Notes under the pieces: generated by a model
Seen by the model: the letters and a program-made list of their open reading frames with translations, nothing else
Database searches by the model: none
What the model was told of the DNA's origin: nothing
Program-made: the position numbers and the translations under genes
NCBI GenBank assembly: GCA_011170285.1
Contig: DUEE01000002.1
Span: 1 to 64,000 of the forward strand
Direction: 5' to 3'
DNA: 64,000 bases
From: Dehalococcoidia bacterium
GTDB taxonomy: Bacteria > Chloroflexota > Dehalococcoidia > Dehalococcoidales > W498
Shown here: positions 9,430 through 18,540 of the stretch, in pieces
Numbering within the stretch: position 1 is the stretch's first letter
Layout of the letters: every line of letters starts with the position of its first letter

Positions 9430-9725
9430 CTCCTTATCTAGGTAGTGTTATAAACAATTACGCAACGTTAATTCATCAGACAAATGTCAAATATGGCTTT
9501 GTGTTCAGAGTTAACATTGGGTCGAAGTGCCTTAAAAACATACTCAGGGTTAGTTAAATCCACCGCTCTTAGGAAAAGGGTAGCATTTGTCCCAACCAGT
9601 GTCAACAGCATTAGCTTCTTAGGGTTTGTCCCTAACAGTTCCGATTATAAGGTAACCCCCTTTGTTTGTTGATATTCTGTTGATATAAAGACATCGCATT
9701 CCGACATCTGCTTTATCAAAAACAA
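9430..9725. other. Intergenic stretch
   Basis: About 296 bases lie between the start of the peptidase gene and the end of the pseudogene on the same strand. No supportable coding frame, RNA or repeat was seen. Confidence 0.4.
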
Positions 9726-10209
9726 CTAAGCATCAAAACAATCAATTACCGTTTTCAGGTCAAGCAACATAATGCCCCTGTTGTCATCTCTAATGTGGTT
9801 CTCTTCCTCGGGTTTATTCATAATTACTTCGACTACATATCGCAGAACTTCTGATTGCCTATAACTACCGATTATGTTTCTTGTGGCATCCACGAAGCCA
9901 TTCTTGTTTTTCACTCGGAGGTATTCTGCCATTTTGACTTTTTTACCTTTGCATCGTCAAGAGTAGCCTCGGTAATCATGGGCAGAGCCTTTGACCCTTG
10001 TAACATTATTTGGCAGACCAACGCCCCAAGGTAAAGCAGTAGTTTTCTCTCATCTCGATTGAATAACTTGGCATCTACTGTAAAGAGATATACAAGGACA
10101 ACGGGTGCTCTGTAGTCATCCGCCGAATGAGCTTGGGAGCGCTACATGGCGAGAGGGAAGCCACCCTTTCCCAAGTCTTGTCTACAATCTCAGCGGCTAT
10201 TATCTCCAT
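9726..10209 (-). pseudogene. Conserved hypothetical gene with two frameshifts
   Basis: Three overlapping minus-strand pieces join into one protein-like sequence. Piece one starts at ATG 10209 after GAGG and reads MEIIAAEIVDKTWERVASLS to about TTEHP. A shift near 10100 leads to VVLVYLFTVDAKLFNRDERK and LLLYLGALVCQIML. A second shift at an A-rich run near 9935 leads to MAEYLRVKNKNG and then EVLRYVVEVIMNKPEEE, ending at 9726. The helical, continuous character of the joined sequence and the good start site argue for one ~160-residue gene broken twice. I cannot name the family with certainty. Confidence 0.6.
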
Positions 10210-10547
10210 ACCAAACCTCAAGTGTAATATTGTATGAAACGTCGCTGTACTTTGCTGAGAAATCTTTGCATCTATGGTGCAGTTGTGGTAGCTCACCCTG
10301 CTCTGTTCTCTCATACCTGCATCGTTGGCAGAATACTTCTCAATAACGGCATTAATCTTCTCATAGACAGCACTATCAATCCAAACGCCCGTAGAATAAA
10401 CGAAGTACCTAGATACAAAATCCCTGCCGATACCCGATAAGAAAATACGAAACGCTATTTGGAGGGATGGTTTAGATACAAAACTTCTTACTTTTAAGAA
10501 GGGTGTCTCAGATTCGAGACATGCACGGTCTACAATAATGACTTACA
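10210..10547. other. Intergenic stretch with small hairpins
   Basis: No supportable gene. Two short inverted repeats lie just downstream of the minus-strand acetyltransferase gene: CTTCTTACTTTTAAGAAG (about 10485-10502) and TGTCTC AGATTC GAGACA (about 10505-10522). Either could end that transcript, but neither has a clear U-tract. Confidence 0.35.
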
Positions 10548-10982
10548 TCAGAGCCACAGTTGCATCTTTATGTGTTTGATGCCATCTTCCCAAAAAGTTG
10601 GCCCGATTTCCACAAAGCCGCATGATTTATAAAATGCGGTTACTGCACATTGGGCGTGCAGAATTATGTGCTCTATTTGTTTGCTTTTTAGTTCTCTTTT
10701 CAGAAATGAAATAATATTGCGCCCGATTCCTCTGCGGCGAAATGGTCTAAAAACAGCTATCCTCTCTATCTTTGCTTGACTGGTAGTTAGAAATCTAACT
10801 CTGGCTGTGCCAATAACTCTCTCTTCGTCTTTAACCACCATGTGCAGTGCTTTGTCATCATAGCCATCGTACTCCAATACCTCCGACACGCCTTGCTCTT
10901 GAACAAACACTTGCCTTCTTAATTCAAGAGCGCTCCTGAGTTCCTCACCATTCGTAACCAGCTTAAAGGTGATGTTGTCCAT
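10548..10982 (-). CDS. GNAT-family N-acetyltransferase
   Basis: The protein is 144 residues from the ATG at 10982; an in-frame ATG at 11000 would add six residues. It has the GNAT fold order: ELRRQVFVQEQGV (substrate-side helix typical of the ElaA/YjcF type), then VIGTARVRFL and KIERIAVFRPFRRRGIGRNI. The last carries the R/Q-x-x-G-x-G/A acetyl-CoA pyrophosphate loop. The strand/helix FYKSCGFVEIGPTFWEDGI follows near the end. Acceptor substrate is unknown. It stands alone between a pseudogene and the ABC importer. Confidence 0.85.
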   Translation of the reverse strand: MDNITFKLVTNGEELRSALELRRQVFVQEQGVSEVLEYDGYDDKALHMVVKDEERVIGTARVRFLTTSQAKIERIAVFRPFRRRGIGRNIISFLKRELKSKQIEHIILHAQCAVTAFYKSCGFVEIGPTFWEDGIKHIKMQLWL

Positions 10983-11273
10983 GGCTATAATGTGTCTCAA
11001 TATAAGTTAGTGAGTTGTCACAATTATAACAGGGTTATGTTAAACATAACAGTAGTATATAAGAGCTGGAGATGTTCAATAACGAAGGATTCTAATGTAA
11101 GAGCTCTATATCATACTCAAAAATAGGTGTTTTGGCATTCGGACCTACTGCCAACGCGGATTATTAATTAGTTGAATACTTTAATTATTACCAGTTCACA
11201 TGGTGGAGTTATAGACAGCGTCCCCCAAATATGATAGACTCAACCAAAATAATGAAGAAGGGGGAGGTATATT

Positions 11274-12026
11274 ATGAAAAAGCTTTTTGGTTATGCCTTG
11301 ATTGGACTGGCACTAGTCAGCCTAGTGCTACCTGGCTGTACCCCAAAGACAACGAAGGTTGTTATTGCCACTGATGCCACGTGGTATCCCTTTGAGTATG
11401 TCGATGAGCAGACTAAGAAGATTGTAGGGTTTGATATTGACTTAATGACCGCCATTGCCGAAAAAGCAGGCATCGAAATTGAGATTAAGGACGTATCCTG
11501 GGATGCGCTTTTAGCTGGGATGGCGCAGTGCCACTATGATGCGGCTATCTCATCGATTAGCATTACAGAAGACCGCTCGAAAGATATGCTATTCTCAGAT
11601 CCCTATTTCCATGTAGGACAGATTGTAGTCGTGCGGTGGGAAAACACCGATATTACAGACAGATATGCATTGTCCGGTAAGGTTGCCGGAACACAAATCG
11701 GGACCACCGGTGCCTTTGCGATTGAGGAGATAGAGGGGGCAACCCTCAAGACCTACGATGATATTGGTCTGGCTTTCCAGGATTTGCTAAACGGGCAAAT
11801 TGATGCCGTTGTCACCGATAATCCCTTAGCTTATGGCTATGTAGGCAGGAACCCTGATAAACTCAAAACGGTGGGCGAGGTCTTCACAAGTGAAGAAATC
11901 GGGATTGCGGTATGTAAGGATAACCCAGACTTGCTGGAAAAAATCAACGACGGTTTGGCAGCCGTTATAGCAGAAGGGCTTATTGAAGAACTGATTGATA
12001 AGTGGTTTGCGCAAGAGCAAATATAA
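11274..12026 (+). CDS. Polar amino-acid ABC transporter, substrate-binding lipoprotein
   Basis: A 250-residue family 3 solute-binding protein (GlnH/ArtJ/HisJ type). Residues 1-22 are a lipoprotein signal with lipobox LPGC and Cys22 as the lipidated residue. The mature domain shows the family markers ATDATWYPFEYVD, GFDIDLMTAIAEKAGI, the SSISITEDR region and a QIGTTGAFAIEE-type second lobe. It captures an amino acid outside the cytoplasmic membrane and delivers it to the permease. The start is firm (GGGGGAGG before the ATG). The permease begins 61 bases downstream and the ATPase follows, so this is one operon. Specificity cannot be set from sequence. Confidence 0.92.
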   Translation: MKKLFGYALIGLALVSLVLPGCTPKTTKVVIATDATWYPFEYVDEQTKKIVGFDIDLMTAIAEKAGIEIEIKDVSWDALLAGMAQCHYDAAISSISITEDRSKDMLFSDPYFHVGQIVVVRWENTDITDRYALSGKVAGTQIGTTGAFAIEEIEGATLKTYDDIGLAFQDLLNGQIDAVVTDNPLAYGYVGRNPDKLKTVGEVFTSEEIGIAVCKDNPDLLEKINDGLAAVIAEGLIEELIDKWFAQEQI

Positions 12027-12087
12027 TTGAAATCATATTTGCGAAGCCTTTGAATACGGGGCTCATAAAGCCATTTCAAGAGGTCTT

Positions 12088-12915
12088 GTGGACGAACAGC
12101 CGAAACTTAAACCCAGCGGCAGTAAACTGGCTTATATCCCTGGCGCTGAAATAGTAGGACGCATTGACCCTTGGTGGGGTCTAGTTATCTTGGTGGTTGG
12201 CTTAACGGTAATTTTGGTTACCGTTAAAGCCGATCCCTTTTGGGATATTACAAAATTTGTTTGGGATGGCGTCCTCGTAACCGCTCTAATTACCATTTCA
12301 TCATTTGCGCTAACTTTAGTAGTGGGTTTGATTGGGGGCTTAGGTCGGCTGGCACGGAACCCGTTTCTTCATGGTATTGCTACGCTTTACGTTGAAATAG
12401 TCAGAGGTATCCCTCTTCTAGTACAGTTAATCTGGTGGTATTTTGCCTTCCCAGTTGTTATCCAACAGATTGGGGAATGGCTCCATATCTCGGTTATAGC
12501 TAACTATGTGGCTAACCCGATTCTTACAGCTATAATGGCCATAACAGTCTGCTATGGAGCTTACATGAGCGAAATTTACCGAGCCGGCATTCAGAGTATC
12601 CCCAAAGGCCAAATAGAAGCCGCCCGTAGCTTAGGAATGTCGCATTTTCAGTCAATGCGACACATTATCTTACCGCAAGCAGTCCGCGTAGTTCTGCCAC
12701 CAGTAGGCAACGAGTTTATTGCTCTGCTCAAGGATTCTTGCCTGGTGAGTGTGGTGGCGGTAGCCGATTTGACCCGCAGGGGGCGTTTATATATGGCCGT
12801 GCACTTTAACCCTATCGAAGTGTGGACAATGGTCGCCTTACTATATTTAGTGATGACTCTGTTTGCAGCTCGCGGAGTAGCCTGGATTGAGAAAAAGTCT
12901 CACTTTGAAAGGTAA
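12088..12915 (+). CDS. Polar amino-acid ABC transporter, permease
   Basis: The 275-residue membrane subunit starts at GTG 12088 behind AAGAGG. Transmembrane segments are visible from about residue 31 ([14 protein letters not shown]) through the end. The cytoplasmic EAA loop that docks on the ATPase is clear ([20 protein letters not shown]). The HisM/GlnP-type signature continues with [15 protein letters not shown]. Only one permease gene is present, so it presumably works as a homodimer. It is placed between the binding protein and the ATPase, 5 bases from the latter. Confidence 0.92.
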   Translation: MDEQPKLKPSGSKLAYIPGAEIVGRIDPWWGLVILVVGLTVILVTVKADPFWDITKFVWDGVLVTALITISSFALTLVVGLIGGLGRLARNPFLHGIATLYVEIVRGIPLLVQLIWWYFAFPVVIQQIGEWLHISVIANYVANPILTAIMAITVCYGAYMSEIYRAGIQSIPKGQIEAARSLGMSHFQSMRHIILPQAVRVVLPPVGNEFIALLKDSCLVSVVAVADLTRRGRLYMAVHFNPIEVWTMVALLYLVMTLFAARGVAWIEKKSHFER

Positions 12916-12920
12916 GCATA

Positions 12921-13652
12921 ATGGACCCAATTATCCATATTGAAAATATTCATAAACATTTCGGCAAGATTCATGCACTACGAGGAGTAGGCTTGGATGT
13001 GCATAAGGGTGAAGCTGTTGTGATTATCGGTCCCTCCGGATCTGGTAAGTCTACTTTACTACGTTGCATCAATCGTCTTGAGGAATACGAAGCAGGCAGA
13101 ATTGTGGTTGATGGAATTCCTTTAGACAGTGCCCAAAATATCAATGCCGTTCGCCGGGAAGTCGGCATGGTATTCCAGTCGTTTAATTTGTTTGCTCATC
13201 TTACGGTGATGGAAAATCTAACATTGGCACAACGCATAGTGCGTAAGCGTTCCAAGGATGAATCAGAAAAAGTTGCCCTTGATCTTTTAGAAAAAGTGGG
13301 AATTCCAGATAAAGCTCAGGCTTACCCTATCCAAATTTCTGGAGGGCAGCAACAACGAGTGGCTATTGCACGGGCTTTGGCGATGAATCCTAAAGTCATG
13401 CTATTCGATGAACCAACGAGTGCGCTCGACCCTGAGATGATCAAAGAAGTGTTGGATGTGATGCTAGCCCTAGCCAAGGAAGGAATGACCATGGTTGTGA
13501 TTTCACACGAGATGGGATTTGCCCGTGCCGCCGCTAACCGCATGATTCTCCTGGATGAAGGAATGATTATTGAAGAATCCACACCGGATAAATTCCTTAC
13601 CTCCAATAATGAGCGTATCAGGATATTCCTGAGCAAGGTGCTACACATGTAA
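12921..13652 (+). CDS. Polar amino-acid ABC transporter, ATP-binding protein (GlnQ-like)
   Basis: A 243-residue ATPase that powers the importer. It has Walker A GPSGSGKS at residues 37-44, Q-loop [13 protein letters not shown], signature [15 protein letters not shown], Walker [12 protein letters not shown] and the switch His in [10 protein letters not shown]. Length and motifs match GlnQ/HisP ATPases. It is the last gene of the three-gene operon. The remaining 320 bases downstream show no clear intrinsic terminator. Confidence 0.94.
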   Translation: MDPIIHIENIHKHFGKIHALRGVGLDVHKGEAVVIIGPSGSGKSTLLRCINRLEEYEAGRIVVDGIPLDSAQNINAVRREVGMVFQSFNLFAHLTVMENLTLAQRIVRKRSKDESEKVALDLLEKVGIPDKAQAYPIQISGGQQQRVAIARALAMNPKVMLFDEPTSALDPEMIKEVLDVMLALAKEGMTMVVISHEMGFARAAANRMILLDEGMIIEESTPDKFLTSNNERIRIFLSKVLHM

Positions 13653-13975
13653 ATAGTCACCGCAGATAATGTTGGCGTAAAGTCTTCAAACCATCTTAGA
13701 CACATACTGATTTTATCCACTGCTCCACTATTGATAGCAACCCTGTTACATCGGATATATTTGTCATTTTTGTATGGATAGGTATCGTCGGGTCTTGATA
13801 TTGTCTGGCTCTAATTAACTATTAGCCAATAGGCTCTTAATTACTATAGTATCAACAATATCAGCAGGATGACCTAACTCTTTTTCAATGGCTGTGCTTT
13901 GATAAGTCTTAGGTATAGTACGGTCAACACATTGTTGGTGAGTCGACCATTATGCAATAATCAAGTCGGCCAGTG
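13653..13975. other. Intergenic stretch between convergent genes
   Basis: About 323 bases between the importer ATPase and a small membrane protein on the opposite strand. No gene, RNA or repeat is supportable. Confidence 0.45.
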
Positions 13976-14194
13976 TTATTCCATCTTTTTCCGCAGTATC
14001 ATGACAACCACTGCCCCCACTCCGAAGGCAAGAGAAACTGCAAAAGACACGGGAAATGTCATTGGTACTGGCTGACCACTATATAGTGCTCCAGTGATAA
14101 TGCCCATCACGAATGTTGAGAGCCCCATTACCCAAAAAATAACAAACATGGCCCATGCGGTTATTGACGCTAATGTTTTAAATATATCTGGCAT
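13976..14194 (-). CDS. Small membrane protein, 72 aa
   Basis: Two hydrophobic segments (about residues 10-37 and 47-66) are joined by a short polar turn (YSGQPVP), and the protein ends in a basic tail (LRKKME), suggesting the C-terminus is cytoplasmic. A good Shine-Dalgarno (AGGAGG) precedes the ATG, which supports real translation. No family is recognised. It is divergently placed from dprA and is probably monocistronic. Confidence 0.6.
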   Translation of the reverse strand: MPDIFKTLASITAWAMFVIFWVMGLSTFVMGIITGALYSGQPVPMTFPVSFAVSLAFGVGAVVVMILRKKME

Positions 14195-14339
14195 TTTCCT
14201 ACCTCCTGTTAAATAGTGTGATGATAGTATACTTCATATAGTTTCTTGTCAAGATAGACACACATTTTCTTATTTAGCATAGCATTTCGCAACAAGCTAA
14301 ATTGTCTTCAATTTATCCCTGTGCTAGAATGCCATTACT

Positions 14340-15467
14340 TTGGAGATGAGTAATAAGGATACTAAATACTGGGTGGGGTTTAATATTATACCCGGTATTG
14401 GTCGCGTAAAATTTACCCAGCTTGAGAACTACTTCGGTAGTCTGGAATATGCCTGGCAGGCTACCCCGGCTGATTTAAAGCACGCTGGTCTGGATAGTGC
14501 TTCAATACAGGCCGTCACGTCGTGGCGACCCAAGATTTCCCTGGAAGCAGAGATGGAGAAGCTAGACCGCTATGGGGTCAAAGTCCTCACCTTTCACGAC
14601 CCTGATTATCCATCTCGGCTCAGGGAGATATATGACTATCCATTGATAATTTATGTCAGGGGTTCCTTCCTCCCCCAGGATGAGTGGTGCCTGGCAGTAG
14701 TAGGCACCCGGCGGGCTACTGTTTATGGGCGGCAGGTAACAGAGGAAATAGTAGCTGACCTGGCACGAAGCAGAATCACTATTGTCAGCGGTTTGGCTAA
14801 AGGAATTGACTCTATAGCTCACCATAGTGCCTTAGACGCCGGTGGTAGAAGCATTGCTGTATTTGCCTGCGGACTTGATATTGTTTACCCTGCTGAGAAC
14901 GCAAATATGGCTCTCAGTATCATTCAGCAAGGCGCTCTAATAAGCGAGTATCCTTTAGACACCAGACCTAAAGCCGATAACTTCCCCCGTCGTAATAGAA
15001 TCATGAGTGCACTGAGCCTGGGAGTTCTAGTCGTTGAAGCTGGAGAGATTAGTGGAGCTATGATTACTGCTCGTCTAGCCTTAGAACAAAATAGAGAGGT
15101 GTTTGCTATTCCGGGCAGTATTCTGTCGCCGGCCAGTAGAGGCACTAATCACCTAATCCAAGAAGGGGCGAAGTTAGTCCGTGACTATACTGATATTTTA
15201 GAGGAATTGAACCTGACTGCTGTGGCTCACCAGATAGAATTTAAAGAGGTTATACCGGCTTCTGATAACGAGTCCCTGTTATTAAAGCAGCTCTGTGCTG
15301 AACCGACCCATATTGATGAAGTCTGTCGCACCAGCGGTCTGCCTATATCAACAGTCAGCAGTACTCTGGCTATGATGGAGCTTAAGGGCTTGGTAAAACA
15401 AGTGGGGACTATGAATTATGCTCTGGTTCGGGAAGTAAGGGAGAAATATAGAGTAAAAGTAGATTAG
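14340..15467 (+). CDS. dprA: DNA-processing protein DprA
   Basis: DprA/Smf binds incoming single-stranded DNA and loads RecA during natural transformation. The 375-residue protein has an N-terminal helix-hairpin-helix/SAM-like region (about 10-70) and the Rossmann-like DprA core. Core motifs are AVVGTRRATVYG, SGLAKGIDSIAHHSAL, FPRRNRIMSALS, VVEAGEISGAMITA and VFAIPGS. A C-terminal winged helix covers about 300-365. TTG 14340 and ATG 14346 are both possible starts; a GGAG lies between them, too close to favour either. topA follows after 4 bases. dprA-topA is a common bacterial pairing. Confidence 0.95.
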   Translation: MEMSNKDTKYWVGFNIIPGIGRVKFTQLENYFGSLEYAWQATPADLKHAGLDSASIQAVTSWRPKISLEAEMEKLDRYGVKVLTFHDPDYPSRLREIYDYPLIIYVRGSFLPQDEWCLAVVGTRRATVYGRQVTEEIVADLARSRITIVSGLAKGIDSIAHHSALDAGGRSIAVFACGLDIVYPAENANMALSIIQQGALISEYPLDTRPKADNFPRRNRIMSALSLGVLVVEAGEISGAMITARLALEQNREVFAIPGSILSPASRGTNHLIQEGAKLVRDYTDILEELNLTAVAHQIEFKEVIPASDNESLLLKQLCAEPTHIDEVCRTSGLPISTVSSTLAMMELKGLVKQVGTMNYALVREVREKYRVKVD

Positions 15468-15471
15468 CACT

Positions 15472-17583
15472 GTGAAAAAAAAGTTAGTTATAGTTGAGTC
15501 ACCAGCCAAAGCCAGGACGCTGACTAAGATTTTAGGTAGAGGCTATAGCCTTAAAGCCTCACTGGGTCACATAAGAGATCTGCCTAAGAGCCGATTAGGA
15601 GTAGATATAGAAAATGGCTTTGTGCCAAAATATGTTGTTCCTAAGGAGAAAAAGAAAGTCGTAGCTGAGCTTAAAGAGGCAGCTAAGACTGCATCTACCA
15701 TATATCTAGCCACCGACCCAGACCGTGAGGGTGAAGCAATTTCCTGGCACCTAACCGAGTTAACCAAAACGAACCGTATTACTTACTACCGTGTCGTTTT
15801 TCACGAAATAATCAAGGAAGCAGTCGAGCATGCTTTTAAACATCCTCGTTCTATAGATATGCAATTAGTCAATGCTCAGCAAGCCCGGCGTGTCTTGGAT
15901 AGGCTGGTAGGTTATGAAATTAGCCCATTGCTTTGGCGGAAGGTAAGAAGAGGTCTCTCAGCAGGCAGAGTTCAGTCAGTAGCACTAAGGATTATTGTTG
16001 ACCGTGAGCGAGAAATTAAAGAGTTTACCCCGATTGAATACTGGACTATTGAGGCTGAGTTAATCAAGAAAATACCGGCTGATGAGGCGAAAACTTTTCG
16101 GGCTATGCTGGTTGGTCTTATTGATGGCACCAAGCTGGATATTCATAATCAGGAACAAGCCACCGATATCAATAGTGAACTTGAACAAGCCAGCTACAGT
16201 GTTGTTAAGGTAAAGACTAAGAAGCTAACCCGCCAGCCAGCACCACCATTTATAACCAGCACCCTCCAGCAGGAAGCCTGGCGCAAGCTTCGCTTTACCG
16301 CCAAGCAGACTATGGCAATTGCCCAACAGCTATACGAGGGTCTGACCATAGGTGATGAGGGAAGCGTTGGGCTTATTACCTATATGCGTACTGATTCTAC
16401 CCGGGTAGCCCACTCGGCTTTGGTTGAAGCTAGAGAGTTTATTAGTGATAAGTATGGCTCACAGTTTATTCCACCACATTCCCGTTCCTTCATCAGAGTG
16501 GCAAAGGGGGCGCAGGAGGCGCATGAAGCTATCCGTCCCACTAAAATTTGGCGGGAGCCATCTTTGATTAAGTCATATCTTAATGCGTCTCAATTTAAAC
16601 TTTATCAGCTTATCTGGAAAAGAATGGTGGCTAGCCAAATGTCGGCAGCCCTATTTGATAATACCACTATTGACATTAGAGCCAGATGCCCCGATTCTAA
16701 AACTGATTACCTCCTAAGAACTTCCAGCTCTATTATCACCTTTCCCGGTTTCACTATTCTTTATACCGAGAGCAAAGACGAGAATAAGGAAGAGGAGAAG
16801 AAAAGCTCCCTACTCCCCCATTTGGAAAAAGGTGATGAGCTTGCGCTTCTAGACCTTTTCCCTGAGCAGCATTTTACCCAGCCCCCACCCCACTTTACTG
16901 AAGCCACATTGATTAAGATGTTAGAGCAATGGGGTATAGGACGTCCCAGCACCTATGCCCCTATCATATCCACAATTCAGGAGCGTGCATATGTTATCAA
17001 GGCTAATGGAAGCTTTCAGCCTACAGAGCTAGGAATTGTGGTTAATGACTTGCTGGCTAAACATTTTCCTGATGTTTTTGACATTGAGTTTACGGCTCGT
17101 ATGGAAGAGGAATTAGACCAAATAGCTCAGGAGAACAGGGATTGGGTTAATGTGGTTAAAGACTTTTATATTCCCTTTGAGAAGAGCCTTCAGGATGCCT
17201 CCCTGCTTATGGAAAAGATAAAGTTAGCCGATGAACTTACCGAGGAAATTTGTCCTGAATGTGGCAAGACCTTGGTAGTTAAACACGGGCGCTATGGCAA
17301 ATTCCTAGCCTGTATTGGTTACCCTGAGTGCAAATATACTAAATCCTTTCAGGTTAAGATGGGCGCTAAGTGCCCCGAGTGTGGTGCCGAGATAGTGCAG
17401 AAGATAAACAAAAAGAAACGCACCTTTTATGGCTGCAGTAACTACCCTAACTGCAAGTTTGCCATCAATTCTAAACCACTCCCCCAACCCTGCCCCAAAT
17501 GTGGTGGACTCCTCACCCAATACAGAAAAAACCTGGCAAAATGCACCAAATGTGAGTATAAGGGTAAGCTTCCGCAGGATTGA
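15472..17583 (+). CDS. topA: DNA topoisomerase I (type IA)
   Basis: Relaxes negative supercoils through a covalent 5'-phosphotyrosine intermediate. The 703-residue protein starts at GTG. It has the N-terminal TOPRIM domain (KLVIVESPAKARTL, acidic triad in ATDPDREGEA), the SAGRVQSVALRI motif and catalytic Tyr304 in YMRTDSTR. The C-terminus carries two four-cysteine zinc ribbons starting CPECGKTL and CPECGAEI, plus a third short one beginning CPKCGG. Size is normal. It is directly preceded by dprA. The native next gene was evidently xerC, whose truncated 5' copy begins 2 bases after the topA stop. Confidence 0.97.
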   Translation: MKKKLVIVESPAKARTLTKILGRGYSLKASLGHIRDLPKSRLGVDIENGFVPKYVVPKEKKKVVAELKEAAKTASTIYLATDPDREGEAISWHLTELTKTNRITYYRVVFHEIIKEAVEHAFKHPRSIDMQLVNAQQARRVLDRLVGYEISPLLWRKVRRGLSAGRVQSVALRIIVDREREIKEFTPIEYWTIEAELIKKIPADEAKTFRAMLVGLIDGTKLDIHNQEQATDINSELEQASYSVVKVKTKKLTRQPAPPFITSTLQQEAWRKLRFTAKQTMAIAQQLYEGLTIGDEGSVGLITYMRTDSTRVAHSALVEAREFISDKYGSQFIPPHSRSFIRVAKGAQEAHEAIRPTKIWREPSLIKSYLNASQFKLYQLIWKRMVASQMSAALFDNTTIDIRARCPDSKTDYLLRTSSSIITFPGFTILYTESKDENKEEEKKSSLLPHLEKGDELALLDLFPEQHFTQPPPHFTEATLIKMLEQWGIGRPSTYAPIISTIQERAYVIKANGSFQPTELGIVVNDLLAKHFPDVFDIEFTARMEEELDQIAQENRDWVNVVKDFYIPFEKSLQDASLLMEKIKLADELTEEICPECGKTLVVKHGRYGKFLACIGYPECKYTKSFQVKMGAKCPECGAEIVQKINKKKRTFYGCSNYPNCKFAINSKPLPQPCPKCGGLLTQYRKNLAKCTKCEYKGKLPQD

Positions 17584-17585
17584 CC

Positions 17586-17690
17586 ATGCAAGATATTTTT
17601 AATAGATATATTAATTATCTTGAGGCGGAGCGGAATGCTTCACCTTATACCGTGCGTAATTATACTACTGATTTACTGAGCTTCTTTTAT
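17586..17690 (+). pseudogene. Truncated 5' copy of xerC
   Basis: The first 35 codons match the start of the intact xerC at 21949 (MQ-x-x-FNRYI-x-YLEAERNASP, then YTVRNYTTDLL). Roughly a dozen of 105 bases differ, mostly at third codon positions. Similarity begins exactly at the ATG and ends near 17690, eleven bases before the stop of the WYL gene on the other strand. The fragment sits 2 bases after the topA stop, where xerC would be expected in a dprA-topA-xerC operon. It is therefore probably the remnant of the original xerC. Confidence 0.88.
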
Positions 17691-17700
17691 CATTGTTCCC

Positions 17701-18519
17701 TTATTCATAGTTCTGATTGTGCCTCTTCTTAATTATTGACCAACGTATTATGTAATAGCTAGTAGCGTCACTATCAGCTTGGCGAGCTTTCTTAAGTGCT
17801 TCCTTGACTTTTTGTGGGTCTGCACCTTCCTTCTCTAGTTTATGCGCTTCATACAAGTAGGGCAAAGCTGGGCTCCATTCCTCTGGGAAAGGCGTTAGGA
17901 TTGATTCTTCGAAGAGTTTCTGCCTATCATATCGGGCATAAGTTCTAGTACCCTCACGGCCGCTGTATGAAACTCTTCCCCTAGATACTCGTTCTCGTTT
18001 AGTTCGTTCGTCCTTATCCTCGGTGTCTTCTGGAATAGACGAATGAGTCTCATCTGTAGGCACTAACTCAACCGGCTCTAATATAGTATCACCTAAATCC
18101 CCCCATCCTTCAGTGACCCAAGTGCTTGGAGTATATGTACGTGGTATTCCATATGCCTCGCCAGACAAACGAGCCCACAATACTCTCGATATCTTGAATG
18201 TACGAACTTCACAGCGGTAATGACAATACGCTTCAAAATATTCGTCTCCAAGTCCATACATGTCAATGTCTCTAATCTTAACTGGTGGGTCTCCCGGCAG
18301 TGGGTTGCCAGTTTCGTATTTCATTGTCAAGCGCTGCTTAGTTGTATATGCCAAGTCAAGCAACCAGTGCATTTCTACCTCTTTACTTGACCTCTTTGGG
18401 GGAATAATCGCTGTAGTCCGATGTGGCGGGGTCTTCTCCTTACGCCGGCTTGAGGATTTATTTAAGATGAAAAAGAGGAATACTGCAATACAAATAAATA
18501 CGAAAATAAACCAGCCCAT
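17701..18519 (-). CDS. Membrane-anchored WYL-like domain protein
   Basis: The 272-residue protein has one N-terminal transmembrane helix (residues 2-20, WFIFVFICIAVFLFFIL) and a basic linker. Residues about 52-118 resemble a WYL domain: a Y/T-rich strand followed by IRDIDMYGLGDEYFEAYCHY and then EVRTFKISRV. A long charged linker (about 155-210) leads to a C-terminal alpha-helical region with EAHKLEKEGADPQKVKEALK. WYL domains usually sense ligands or nucleic acids and are common beside anti-phage genes. It is encoded 21 bases downstream of the helicase/PLD gene on the same strand and shares its island. Confidence 0.65.
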   Translation of the reverse strand: MGWFIFVFICIAVFLFFILNKSSSRRKEKTPPHRTTAIIPPKRSSKEVEMHWLLDLAYTTKQRLTMKYETGNPLPGDPPVKIRDIDMYGLGDEYFEAYCHYRCEVRTFKISRVLWARLSGEAYGIPRTYTPSTWVTEGWGDLGDTILEPVELVPTDETHSSIPEDTEDKDERTKRERVSRGRVSYSGREGTRTYARYDRQKLFEESILTPFPEEWSPALPYLYEAHKLEKEGADPQKVKEALKKARQADSDATSYYIIRWSIIKKRHNQNYE

Positions 18520-18540
18520 TTAGTCATACCTCCAAACCTG

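Noticed and set aside
9484-9672. 62-codon plus-strand open frame before the pseudogene
   Set aside because: No ribosome-binding site, AT-rich composition, and no protein-like periodicity or motif.
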